Source of the DNA: Flavobacteriales bacterium | Lineage (GTDB): Bacteria; Bacteroidota; Bacteroidia; Flavobacteriales_F; PHOS-HE28 | Assembly (NCBI GenBank): GCA_025455765.1 | Contig: JALOLX010000001.1 | Coordinates: 1 to 24,695 of the forward strand | DNA length: 24,695 nucleotides | Reading direction: 5' to 3' | Part shown: in pieces, positions 6,270 to 15,484 of the stretch | Numbering within the stretch: the stretch's first letter is position 1 | How the letters are laid out: every line of letters starts with the position of its first letter | Translations under genes and position numbers: made by a program | The notes under the pieces: model-generated | Database searches by the model: none | The model's input: only the letters and a program-made list of their open reading frames with translations | What the model was told of the DNA's origin: nothing

Positions 6270-7229
6270 TCAGTAATTAGGACCTTCCTCCCACACCCGC
6301 TCGAAGATCGCCTTCATGTTGGGCATTACATAGTCCTTGTCATAAGATGGACTCAGCGCAGCTAGTCGCTCTCGGATGTACGGCACCAAACCGATATGAA
6401 TGTTCACGCATTTGAGCTGCTCACTGACCCATTGCCCTTTAACCCCTGACTTCCGGAACTGTTTCTCGAACTCCTGGAGCGCCTCTGGGACCGGCAGGTC
6501 GGCGGTGCTATTGTATGCGAACAACCCACGCTGGCGAATGATGTTGAGGTTGTTATGCAGCTTCCCATGCTTAGGACCAAGGTGCTTCTCAACCCATTCA
6601 TGATGCATGATCAAGAAGTATCCCCGGTGGAAGAACCTGTATTCCGAGTATATCCTTCCCGTATCTATATCCCCTCGATTCCGCTGGCGCTCGACAGTTT
6701 GCTGGAAGGCTCGGTTAAGGACATGGACAAGGTCGCGAGGGAAGGTGTAGAAGGCGCAGTAGGCGTCCAATTCGGTCGGATGCTCTGGTTCGCGGTCCCG
6801 TTCCTCCACAGCGAAGTACAACGCCACATAGGGGTCTTCACTGAGGTCTAAGAAGGGGGTGACACCACCGTAGTGCTGTAGCAGAGACAACATGGCCATA
6901 TCATCGTTGCTGTCGATACCCCAGCGCTTGAACAACTCCTTAAAGGGTAGGTCATCGCGCGTACGCAGGTCGTAAAGACGGTTGATGTACATGTGGTGGT
7001 GGTCCCTGAACCTTCCACCCGCCTTCTCGCTCTCTATCCAGTATCGCTGTCCTGAGGTGAACAGCTTGTAGCCCGCTCTTTTATTCCCGCGATAGAAAAA
7101 GCCCTGTTGCCGGTCTGAAGCGAGCAAATCGAAAAGCTGGTCCACCTCCTGCTGGTAGTGGATGTAGCCGATCTCCTTGAAGACTGCGTTCTTCTCTTCC
7201 TTGGTAATATAGTTCGGTGCTTTTACCAT
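6270..7229 (-). CDS. FRG-domain protein
   Basis: The protein has 319 residues. It carries both hallmarks of the FRG (Phe-Arg-Gly) domain: GFFYRGNKRAGYKLF at 43-57 followed by Q61-R62, and the second block starting at 116 (LLQHYGGVTPFLDLS), then DPYVALYFA. FRG domains occur as stand-alone proteins and as suspected effector modules in bacterial defence loci; their biochemical activity is not settled as far as I know. A C-terminal extension (about 230-319) ends in MKAIFERVWEEGPNY. The gene sits 45 bp after the DUF6602-like gene. Base composition is visibly less GC-rich than the helicase and methylase genes, suggesting that this block joined the operon separately. Confidence 0.85.
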   Translation of the reverse strand: MVKAPNYITKEEKNAVFKEIGYIHYQQEVDQLFDLLASDRQQGFFYRGNKRAGYKLFTSGQRYWIESEKAGGRFRDHHHMYINRLYDLRTRDDLPFKELFKRWGIDSNDDMAMLSLLQHYGGVTPFLDLSEDPYVALYFAVEERDREPEHPTELDAYCAFYTFPRDLVHVLNRAFQQTVERQRNRGDIDTGRIYSEYRFFHRGYFLIMHHEWVEKHLGPKHGKLHNNLNIIRQRGLFAYNSTADLPVPEALQEFEKQFRKSGVKGQWVSEQLKCVNIHIGLVPYIRERLAALSPSYDKDYVMPNMKAIFERVWEEGPNY

Positions 7230-7274
7230 GCTAATTCAGATACGATGACCAACTCACGGCGCCATTAGGAATCA

Positions 7275-8243
7275 TCACTTTGTCACCGGCCCCTCTGCAG
7301 TTGGTGGAAAACGCAATGAAGTAACATCGATGGTCCCTAGCACCAGGTCATGGCTCCTTCCCGACGGGAAACTCGTAAACCCGGGCCGCTTTTCCCGGTT
7401 CCTTGTGGGGTGATAGTGTCCCGCAAGGATCCCAGTGAGCAGGAATTGAAGGCCGAAGTGCCACTCATCTTCCTTGTGATGGTCAAAGGCGACGTACGTG
7501 GCCTTGTTGTCAAACTCGGTTTCGCTATTCGGTCTCCGCTTGAATACCGAGAAGGAGTCCAGACAGATTATCGAGCCAGTGCACTGGTCAAAGAAGTGCT
7601 CCTTGTGTGCCGCGGCGATGAAGTTGAACATGTCGGTGACCCAATCCTTGAATACCTTCTTGTCGTCAAGCTTATTACCGAAGGATAGCAACGAGGTGCC
7701 TGGCCCACGACGATGTTCTCCTTCCTCAGTTGTTGTGCGGCACAGCAGTGCAGCAGCGGATAGTTTGGAGAGCTCCTCTGCGACCTGGGCCTTGTAAAGG
7801 TTCTTCTTCACTGAGATGATCGCCACTACGCCCTCTGGAGGCACAATGGCGAATTCCTCGAACCGCTCATAAACCGGATAGTTCGCACTGTCGTAAACGA
7901 TGATGTCCAACTGGCTTGAGTGCGCATCGTCTTCTGTGGCCCGTCGACTGCGATCGGCGATTCCCACCTTGGCTGCTGGTCGGAGAATGAACCCACTAAG
8001 CGCCTCAAGTTCTTTGGGAAGGTGCTTGTTCAAGAATGATCGCACCAAGGCTTCGATATAACGGCCCTCCTCACCAGTGTGAGCAGCACCCGATTTCTTG
8101 GCCGATGGGATCAGCGTCTCAATGTTCCGATAGAGTGCGTGGAGTGCCTTGCTTTCGGAGTTGAAAAAGCTCCGAACACGTTCACCTTTATTTGCAGTAG
8201 GCGCGGCGCTTGTGCTGGTTGAAGTATCTTCTGAATCTGGCAT
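7275..8243 (-). CDS. DUF6602-like protein, restriction-endonuclease-like fold
   Basis: The protein has 322 residues. After a low-complexity, Ser/Thr-rich start (1-25), it shows the order of a PD-(D/E)XK core: a helix with acidic residues (GEEGRYIEALVRSFL, 57-71), a strand SSQLDIIVYD with D113, and a strand EGVVAIISVKKNL (137-149). In the families I compare it with, the last strand usually reads E-V-K; here it is S144-V-K146. The core may therefore be inactive, or may use E137 instead. The C-terminal half is specific to this family. It begins 21 bp after the methylase gene, the only gap of note in the first four genes. DUF6602 is the closest family I can name; a general nuclease-fold label is safer. 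Confidence 0.65.
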   Translation of the reverse strand: MPDSEDTSTSTSAAPTANKGERVRSFFNSESKALHALYRNIETLIPSAKKSGAAHTGEEGRYIEALVRSFLNKHLPKELEALSGFILRPAAKVGIADRSRRATEDDAHSSQLDIIVYDSANYPVYERFEEFAIVPPEGVVAIISVKKNLYKAQVAEELSKLSAAALLCRTTTEEGEHRRGPGTSLLSFGNKLDDKKVFKDWVTDMFNFIAAAHKEHFFDQCTGSIICLDSFSVFKRRPNSETEFDNKATYVAFDHHKEDEWHFGLQFLLTGILAGHYHPTRNREKRPGFTSFPSGRSHDLVLGTIDVTSLRFPPTAEGPVTK

Positions 8244-8264
8244 GTCAACGCGTTTAGTGAATGC

Positions 8265-11200
8265 TCACCTCCCCCCATACCTCGCCCCCTTCTTCTCCCC
8301 CTCCTTCCGCACCTTCCCTTCCTCCACCAGCTGCTTGATGGCCGCGTTCCACGCGGCGGCATCGATGCCAGTGCCTTCCAGGATGGCGCTCTTGCCGTGC
8401 ATGCCTGCGTTGGACTTCAGGTAGGCGAGGATGGCTTCGGGGGCCTGCCCATCGTTGGCGGCGGACTTCGGCGGACGACCCGGGCCGCGCTTGGGGGCTT
8501 CCAGTTCATCGCCATCCTCATCGGGCTTGGCGAAAAGACCGGTTCGGTAGTCCGCTGGTGGTTCGGCGACGACCTTGGGTGGTGCTTGTTCTGCGGGTTG
8601 CTGCAACCGCTCATACTCCACCCGCAACCGTTCCAAGTGCGCGGGCATATCCCACGTAGGCCGTAGGCGGTCGTAGGCCTCCAGTACGAGGCGGCGGGTG
8701 CGGTACTCGCCGTATTGGCGGATCTCCTTGTCCTTCAGCACGCGGAAGGTCTCGCCGGGGAAGTCTTCGCCGTGGACCTCTTTGGGGTCCAGGATGTAGC
8801 GGAGCTCATCGCGTTCCAGGCCATAGAGCAGGGCGTAGTAGGCATCCAGCTCGGCGCGTAGGTGGGCGCGGCGCTCCTCGTCCCACTTGAAGGGCGGGAA
8901 TGGGATGCCGCCTTGGGCGCCTTCCTCATCGCCTTTGCTGAAGGCCCAATCGATCTCGGGGTAGGCTTCCTTCCAATCGGGTTGCACCCATCCGTGGCCG
9001 CCGGTGGCGCGGCGGTTCTCTTCCCATTGCGTGCGCAGCGCTTGGCGCAACTCACCCTCGGCCTCGCGCCACAGGTCGTCGGCGAAGGCTTTGATATCCC
9101 AGGTTGTGTATTGCAGTTCGAGGACTGATGGAAGTAGCGCATCCAAGTAATGCGCGGCAATGGACACTATGGGTTGTTGCCGAAGAATGAACTGGTTCAG
9201 GTTTGGGTTCTGCGATTTGATTCTCAAGACGTAGTCATAGATAAGGCTGTTGACGCTGAGCTCAAATAGTACGCTATTCCGCCAGTGGGGTGACTGCACC
9301 ACGAGGGCGGAATTTCCGACTGCAGACTTCGGAGCAACAGAACAGATGCCACGACGCTCATTCTCCATGTGAGCGACTGCACGAGTCAAGAAGAGGTATC
9401 GTTCAGTTCCAGGAACTTCCATAGAGCTTATGTACTCTGAGCATTCTCCAACGGTTAAAGCACCACGTTCTTCAGCGGTATACTGATGGTCGTACAACCA
9501 GATTAACTTCCCTTCGAGTAGAGGGCTCCACACTTCGTGTTCCTTCACATAGCGCCCACCTTGTGCTTCGAAGCCCTTTGTGCTCAACTCGCCCGCCTTG
9601 CGAAAGAGTCCTGAGTCATTGCTCATGTCGAACATGCGCAAGAACGAGATGCCCAAAGGGTTCTGGCCTAGTCGCTCGTTTACCAACACAGGGACTCGGC
9701 TATAGATGGAAGCCGTTAGATCCGCATCGTACCGCGTTCGAAAAACAGGGCAGGTCTTCGTATTGGGATTGATGCTCAGAAAATCCGTTCGCGTCAGATT
9801 GAACACTCTTCTTGTGTCATTAAGATCTAACACGTCTCGCAGAAAGAAGCCGAATGAGGCAGGTGCGCTTAAGTCCGCTCCAGCCACGGTGAGCAAGGTG
9901 AACTTGTATTGCGGATGAACGCTCGGAAAGAACCGACCGTTGCCCGTGGCGTTTTGGAAATCGAACAGTGATACCAGACGGTCCTTTTCAACAAGGAAAC
10001 CAAAGAACTCCTTGTTACCGTCATCCGTGGCGATGCCCGTTGGCACAATGAAACCCCCGCGTCCAATAGGCGAGAGGTTGCGAAGGATCAGCTCTGCGAA
10101 GACCGGATAGGTATTCACATCGCCGTGACCGGTGAGGGGGTAGCGCACGCCTTCGAGAATGAACTTCGAAGTGCATTCCGCCGCGTGCAAGGCGTAGTCG
10201 TATTCGGCCCAGAGATCAGGCTTTGTTGCGGGTAATTGTGCTATCAAGCGTTTGCGCGCGGCCGCGTTCGGTGCATTGGAGATCGCCTCATCGCGTGTCT
10301 CGAAGAACTCCTTCTCTTGCAACTTGATGCGCTCCCACGGCGGGTTGGCTAGCACCACATCGAAGCCTCCGCGCTTCCACACATCGGGGAACTCTAGCGG
10401 CCAATGGAAGAAGCGTTCGCGTTCGCTCAATTCCAAGGCCTTCGCTTCCAGCGCGGCGTTCAAGCTGCCCGCGCTGTTCAGTTGGCGCAGTAGCAGTTCG
10501 GTGTCCACCACTTCAGACTCCTTCAGCCCTTCTGGGTAACGCTGGAAGAAGGCGTAGGTGAAAAGGTCGCAGGCCACCTTGTCCTTCCACCAACCCCGGT
10601 CGCTCTTGTACTTGGCGTAGCGCGCTTCCTTCTCAGCGCGGTCCTTCAGGTCGTCATTACGCAGGGCTTCCACGGCCTGGTAGCCGGCGGCAAAGCGGTC
10701 CATGTCGGCATCCAACTTCAGTTGCTCGCCAAAGAGGCCGTACTGCTTGGTGGTGCGGAATTGCTTGTTGCGCTTCTTAAACGCACTGGCGGTCTTGCTG
10801 TGGTCGCCGGTCACGGGTTCGAAGGCGCCATCGGGAATGCCTTCGCGCAAGCGCTCCAGCTTGTCCACGCCCACCAGCGCATCGCCGGGGCGTATGCGGT
10901 GCTCCAGGAAGGTGAGCGGCTTGCCGGTGGTATGCGCTTCCAACCACAGCGCAAGGCGGCACAGTTCAATGGCCGCCGGGTTCTTGTCCACCCCGTGTAT
11001 ACAACGGCCGATCACATCGCGCCGCGCTGCGATCAGGTCGCGCTTGCCGGGGTTCTCGCTGCCGGTGCGGATCTGCGCGAGGCTTTCGCTCAACTTCCGC
11101 GCAGCGGCCAGCAGGAAGTGGCCACTGCCGCAGGCGGGGTCCAGCACGGTGATGCCCAGCAATGCGGCTTCCTGCTCCTCCTTGCTGCGCTTGCCCTTCA

Positions 11201-12647
11201 GGCGATCCTCCATCACGGGCAGCAGCGCGGTGCGGATCAGTTGCGCCACCAGATCGTGCCGGGTGTAGTAGCTGCCCGTGAGCTTGCGTTCGCTGCCTGC
11301 GGTAAAGCTGAAGAGTGGCGTGCCGGTGCTGGTGTCCAGCACGGGGTGCAATTCCAGCAGTCCTTCGTAGATGCTGCCGAGCTCCTCCACGTCCAGGTCG
11401 TTGTAGTTCACGGCCACCAGCGCGCCTTGCTCGCTGCGCGTGAGCGTGAGGCCCGTGAGGATGGCGAGCAAACTGCGGTTGTCAAGCTTTAGGCTGTGCA
11501 GGTCGTGGCCGTTCACCTCCAGCGCTTTGCCGAAGAGGTCGCCGCCCAGCGGCGCGATGCCGAGCGCTTCGCCATAGCCGTCCTTCTCGAAAAGGCGGAA
11601 GGTGCTGAGCAGGCTTTGCCACAGGTCCGTGCGGCGGCCATCCACATAGGCGGCGTGCAGGGCCAATTTGCGCAGGCGGCCGAAGCTGTAGTAGCGGCGG
11701 TAGTAGTCCCGCTTGGGTCCCATCTCATCGCCTTCGCCCGTGGGTTCGGGGTGTACCAGGTCGCGCTCCTCGATCACGATCAGGAAGAGCATGCGGTACA
11801 CCGTGCGCAGCAGCACCTGGTAGTAGGCGGTGGGCTGCACCTGGCCCGCTTGGGCGGCTTCCGCGAAGGCGGGGTTGTGTGCCAGCAGGCCGTTGGCCAG
11901 GGTCTCCATGGCCTTCTTCACCTCCAGCCGCAGCTTCTCGCGGATGCGGCTGCCGCTCTCGATGCCCTGTTGGTGGTAGCGCTCGATCAGTGCTTCCTCG
12001 GTGGCCTCGGGCTTGCGGGGCAGGCGGCTGGCGTGCAGCAGCCGGTAAAGCACCTGGAAGTCCGGGTAGATCTCCTGCTCCAGGATGCGCTCCAGATCGA
12101 ACTCCACATAGGCCAGACGGCCCAAGCGCGTGCTGTCGCGCAGCAGGCGCAGCTGTAGGCCGTTGGTCACCAGCCCGTACACATGCTCGCTATGGTTCAG
12201 GTATTCCTGCAGCAGGGCATGCGGGGTCTGGTTGCGGCCCCCATTGGCATGGCGCTCGTCCAGCGGCTGGCCCACGCCCACCACGTGCACGGGGAAGCCC
12301 TCCAGCCCCTCGGCCCGCAAGCTGATGGGGAAGGGCTTCTCGCTGCCATCCAGCAGTTCGGGTTCGGCGCCTTCCAGCTCATAGCCCAGTTCCTGCAACA
12401 GGGGCTTCACCCAGTACTTGCGCGTGTCCGCGAAACCGTTGCTGGTGATGCGGGTACGTTTCTCCTGGAACTGTTTCCACTTGGTGCGAGCGGTGGTCCA
12501 CGCCTCGCCGATGGCGCGGTCCACGGTGGTATCTGTGGGCAGGCCGAAGTCGCCGGGCTTCTGCCCCTGGATCTCGGCACGCACCAGTTGGTCCAGCACC
12601 TCGGCGCTGATCACATTGCCCTGCAGGTCTACGCTGGGGTGGTTCAT
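8265..12647 (-). CDS. Large Eco57I/PglX-type adenine DNA methyltransferase (DISARM DrmMI-like)
   Basis: The protein has 1460 residues and probably methylates adenine N6 for self-recognition. The SAM-binding motif I is LDPACGSGHFLLAAA near residue 500. The acidic follow-up is GVDKNPAAIELCRLALWLEAH, of which D-K-N is the usual ribose contact. The catalytic motif IV is NPPW near 766. ERKLTGSYYTRHDLV precedes motif I as in type II/IIL enzymes. The N-terminus (about 50-200) has the layout of a type II nuclease domain (ALLQEYLNHS, GLVTNGLQLRLLRD), but the strand that normally carries E-x-K reads FPVHVVGVG, so this part looks catalytically dead. The C-terminus has an AT-hook-like RGPGRPPKS (from 1387) and a small winged-helix-like domain. 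The start overlaps the SNF2 gene stop (ATGA). The probable target-recognition region is less GC-rich than the rest. Confidence 0.9.
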   Translation of the reverse strand: MNHPSVDLQGNVISAEVLDQLVRAEIQGQKPGDFGLPTDTTVDRAIGEAWTTARTKWKQFQEKRTRITSNGFADTRKYWVKPLLQELGYELEGAEPELLDGSEKPFPISLRAEGLEGFPVHVVGVGQPLDERHANGGRNQTPHALLQEYLNHSEHVYGLVTNGLQLRLLRDSTRLGRLAYVEFDLERILEQEIYPDFQVLYRLLHASRLPRKPEATEEALIERYHQQGIESGSRIREKLRLEVKKAMETLANGLLAHNPAFAEAAQAGQVQPTAYYQVLLRTVYRMLFLIVIEERDLVHPEPTGEGDEMGPKRDYYRRYYSFGRLRKLALHAAYVDGRRTDLWQSLLSTFRLFEKDGYGEALGIAPLGGDLFGKALEVNGHDLHSLKLDNRSLLAILTGLTLTRSEQGALVAVNYNDLDVEELGSIYEGLLELHPVLDTSTGTPLFSFTAGSERKLTGSYYTRHDLVAQLIRTALLPVMEDRLKGKRSKEEQEAALLGITVLDPACGSGHFLLAAARKLSESLAQIRTGSENPGKRDLIAARRDVIGRCIHGVDKNPAAIELCRLALWLEAHTTGKPLTFLEHRIRPGDALVGVDKLERLREGIPDGAFEPVTGDHSKTASAFKKRNKQFRTTKQYGLFGEQLKLDADMDRFAAGYQAVEALRNDDLKDRAEKEARYAKYKSDRGWWKDKVACDLFTYAFFQRYPEGLKESEVVDTELLLRQLNSAGSLNAALEAKALELSERERFFHWPLEFPDVWKRGGFDVVLANPPWERIKLQEKEFFETRDEAISNAPNAAARKRLIAQLPATKPDLWAEYDYALHAAECTSKFILEGVRYPLTGHGDVNTYPVFAELILRNLSPIGRGGFIVPTGIATDDGNKEFFGFLVEKDRLVSLFDFQNATGNGRFFPSVHPQYKFTLLTVAGADLSAPASFGFFLRDVLDLNDTRRVFNLTRTDFLSINPNTKTCPVFRTRYDADLTASIYSRVPVLVNERLGQNPLGISFLRMFDMSNDSGLFRKAGELSTKGFEAQGGRYVKEHEVWSPLLEGKLIWLYDHQYTAEERGALTVGECSEYISSMEVPGTERYLFLTRAVAHMENERRGICSVAPKSAVGNSALVVQSPHWRNSVLFELSVNSLIYDYVLRIKSQNPNLNQFILRQQPIVSIAAHYLDALLPSVLELQYTTWDIKAFADDLWREAEGELRQALRTQWEENRRATGGHGWVQPDWKEAYPEIDWAFSKGDEEGAQGGIPFPPFKWDEERRAHLRAELDAYYALLYGLERDELRYILDPKEVHGEDFPGETFRVLKDKEIRQYGEYRTRRLVLEAYDRLRPTWDMPAHLERLRVEYERLQQPAEQAPPKVVAEPPADYRTGLFAKPDEDGDELEAPKRGPGRPPKSAANDGQAPEAILAYLKSNAGMHGKSAILEGTGIDAAAWNAAIKQLVEEGKVRKEGEKKGARYGGR

Positions 12648-15484
12648 GCGCGGGCGGTGTTGGGGCGTGGGACTAGGATGTACACACCCATCACATCAGG
12701 CGGCAGCACGGGGTGCATGGCCTCGAAGCGGCGGCCGCCCACCAGGGTCTTGAAGCGGCCGTGGGCCTCCACCAAGTGCTTGGCGCGCTCCACGGCCAGG
12801 GCATGGAATTCAGGCTCGCGTTCCGTGAAGGCCTTTTCCTCGCGCGTCCAGCGGTCAAGCTGTTGTTCGGCGCTCAGGTTGGCAGCGGCCTTGGCCCCCA
12901 ACAACAGTTGCTTGGCCTCGGCGTAGGGCAGCGTGCGGCTATCGGCTCCGCTGCCGGCATAGCCCCACAGGTACATTTCTTCGCTGATCACCTGGTGCTG
13001 GCTGTTCACCTCCTTGATCACGTTGCGCACACGGAATTGCACCAGGGTGGTGCGGGTGCTCACCGCATCGGTGACCACCACGGCAGTGCGGGCTACGCGG
13101 GCATGGCTGTCGCGCGCTTCGAAACTGAGCGAGAGCATGTACTGGCACAGCTGCTCCACAAAGCGGTGGTTGCGCCCCAGGTATTGGTAGCCTTCTGGTG
13201 TGGGGCTAAGGAAACTGAGGCGCACTTCGTCCTTCTTCACGCCCAGCTCGTTCTTCAGGTGTGGGGGCAGGTTGCGCAGTTGTACCAGGTAGCCATCGGT
13301 CTCCGCGGTGGCACTGCCACCCAAGTGGGCGATGGCCTGCAGTGCGAAGGCCTCCACGCTCTTCACATCGCCGATGGCTTCGTCCACTTCCTTCAACTCG
13401 GCTTCGATCAGCTTCTGGTCCACGCTGTTATGGGCGAAGATGTCGCGCAGGCGGGCGGCGCGTTTCTTCATCTCCTCCAACTCCTGCGTCATGGCATGTT
13501 CTGCTGCCTGCAGCTCCGGCGCGCTGGTGCCGAAGTCGATGCGCAATTGCTTCACGCGGATGGCGTCGGGGTCCAGGATCAGCTTGCGCACGGCGGCATC
13601 CATCACGGCGGCATTGTTCTCACCGATGCTGATGCTCACGCCGATGTCGCCCTGGATCTGCTTCACCTTGTCGATGAGCACGGCGAGCACGAACTGGTCC
13701 ACGGGGTTGTCGCTGCCGCGCAGCAGCACGGTCTTCACGGTCTTGCTCCGCTGGCCGAAGCGGTCCACGCGGCCTTCCCGCTGCTCCAGGCGGTTCGGGT
13801 TCCAGGGCAGGTCGTAGTGCAGCACGGCGGTGAACTGCTCCTGCAGGTTGATGCCCTCGCTGAGGCAATCGGTGGCCACCAGCACGCGCTGGTCGGCGGC
13901 GCCCATCTGCAACACGGCTTTCTTGCGGTCCTCGTCCGGCACGGTGCTGGTCACCGCCCGCACATCCACCTTCTTGGGCAGCACGGCCCGCAAGGCGTTG
14001 GCCACGTATTCCGCCGTGGCGATGTAGCGGCAGAAGATGATGGGCTGGTAGCCTTCCTTCAGCAATTTCGTCACGGCCTTCACGGCGGCGCGCAGCTTCA
14101 GGTCGTTGACCTCGCCATGCAGGGCCTGCACTTCCTTGCCCAGCACGGCCAGTGCCTTCAGTTCCGCCTCGTCCAGGTCGGCGAGCGCGATGATGTCCGT
14201 TTCCGTGGCATCGCTGTCCGTTTCCAGTTGCCGCAGGAGCGAAGTGCCTTCCTCGGGCACCACGGCTTCGCCGTCCTCCAATTTCCGTTGGTAGCGGTTG
14301 CTCAGCAGGCTGAAGGCGTTGGCGGGTGAGCTCACGCAGCCGCGCAACAGGCTCAAGGCCGCCCAGTAGCGCATGCGCTCCTTGTTCTCCGGTCCTTTCT
14401 TCTGGCTGATGCCGCGCGCATAGCGCACCACATTGCCGTAGAAGGTCGCATAGTCCGCGCTCAACTCATAGGTGATCTCATCCGCCACCCGCTTTGGGAA
14501 GGGCGTGTCCTCACCGGCCCAGTGCAAGATGTGTTCGCGCTTGCGCTGGATGAAGTGTTGCGCGATGTGTTCCCGCTGGCGCTTCTCGGCGTTCTGCAGG
14601 TCGATGTCCTTCAGATCCTTCTTCAACAGCCCGAGCAGGGAGCTGAACTCCTCGTCCTTGCCGCTGTGCGGTGTGGCCGTGAGCAGCAGGAGATGCTGGT
14701 CGGGCTTCTTGGCCAGCTCGTTCAGCAGGCTGAAACGCATCTGCTGGCTGGGGCTCTTGCTGCCTTGGGGCAGGGCGCAGGTGTGCGCCTCGTCCACAAT
14801 GATGAACTCCGGCCGCTGGTCCAGGAAGAGCTTGCGGTTGCGGTCGCTCTTGATGTAGTCGATGCTGATGACCTGGTAGGGGTAGAAGTGGAAGAGGCGT
14901 TGCCCGGCGGGCACCTTGCGTTCCAGCGAGAGCACCGTGCCGGACCGGATCACCACCGCCTCGATGTCCAGCTTGTCACGCAATTCCTGCTGCCACTGAT
15001 CGCACAGGTGCGGCGGGCACAGCACGGCGAAACGCTTGATCTCGCCGCGCTCCATCATCTCGCGCAGGATCAACAGGGCCTCGATGGTCTTCCCAATACC
15101 CACATCATCGGCCACCATCAGGCGCACGGTGTCCTGCTTCAGGGCCATCACCAATGGCACCAGCTGATAGTTGCGGGGCCTGAAGCTCAGGCGGCCCATG
15201 CAGCGGAACGGACCGCTGGCGTGCCGGAAGCTGAGGCGTGCGGCATTGAAGAGCAGGCGCGCGGTGGTGAAGTCGCCGAGGTCCTTGGCCGAGGGCTTGG
15301 GGAACTCGCTGTCCGTGATCTCCTCGCCGGGCAGGCGCATGGGCACGTACACGGCGGTGGTCTCTTCCTCGGCACCACCCAAGGGGCGCAGCATCACGAG
15401 GTCGGCATCGCCGCTGGGCAGCACGATCCAGTCCCGATCGCGGAACTTCACCAGTTTGCCGGGGTTGTAGGTGGTGCTGCTCAT
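12644..15484 (-). CDS. SNF2/RapA-type helicase-translocase (DISARM DrmD-like)
   Basis: This is a superfamily 2 ATPase of 946 residues. Walker A is ADDVGIGKT (125-133), Walker B D231-E-A-H, and motif III TATPHSG (269-275). The second RecA lobe has FCRYIATAEYVANAL, then TDCLSEGINLQ, and motif VI LEQREGRVDRFGQ near 570-585. The I in DVGIGKT replaces the more common leucine. Residues 600-946 are mostly helical and charged (for example a coiled-coil-like stretch after LQAAEHAMTQELEEMKKRAA). RapA-type proteins translocate on double-stranded DNA without opening it. DrmD of class 1 DISARM belongs to this group and is likewise paired with an adenine methylase. The start ATG overlaps the stop of the preceding helicase gene and its own stop overlaps the methylase start, so the three subunits should be made together. 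Confidence 0.9.
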   Translation of the reverse strand: MSSTTYNPGKLVKFRDRDWIVLPSGDADLVMLRPLGGAEEETTAVYVPMRLPGEEITDSEFPKPSAKDLGDFTTARLLFNAARLSFRHASGPFRCMGRLSFRPRNYQLVPLVMALKQDTVRLMVADDVGIGKTIEALLILREMMERGEIKRFAVLCPPHLCDQWQQELRDKLDIEAVVIRSGTVLSLERKVPAGQRLFHFYPYQVISIDYIKSDRNRKLFLDQRPEFIIVDEAHTCALPQGSKSPSQQMRFSLLNELAKKPDQHLLLLTATPHSGKDEEFSSLLGLLKKDLKDIDLQNAEKRQREHIAQHFIQRKREHILHWAGEDTPFPKRVADEITYELSADYATFYGNVVRYARGISQKKGPENKERMRYWAALSLLRGCVSSPANAFSLLSNRYQRKLEDGEAVVPEEGTSLLRQLETDSDATETDIIALADLDEAELKALAVLGKEVQALHGEVNDLKLRAAVKAVTKLLKEGYQPIIFCRYIATAEYVANALRAVLPKKVDVRAVTSTVPDEDRKKAVLQMGAADQRVLVATDCLSEGINLQEQFTAVLHYDLPWNPNRLEQREGRVDRFGQRSKTVKTVLLRGSDNPVDQFVLAVLIDKVKQIQGDIGVSISIGENNAAVMDAAVRKLILDPDAIRVKQLRIDFGTSAPELQAAEHAMTQELEEMKKRAARLRDIFAHNSVDQKLIEAELKEVDEAIGDVKSVEAFALQAIAHLGGSATAETDGYLVQLRNLPPHLKNELGVKKDEVRLSFLSPTPEGYQYLGRNHRFVEQLCQYMLSLSFEARDSHARVARTAVVVTDAVSTRTTLVQFRVRNVIKEVNSQHQVISEEMYLWGYAGSGADSRTLPYAEAKQLLLGAKAAANLSAEQQLDRWTREEKAFTEREPEFHALAVERAKHLVEAHGRFKTLVGGRRFEAMHPVLPPDVMGVYILVPRPNTARA

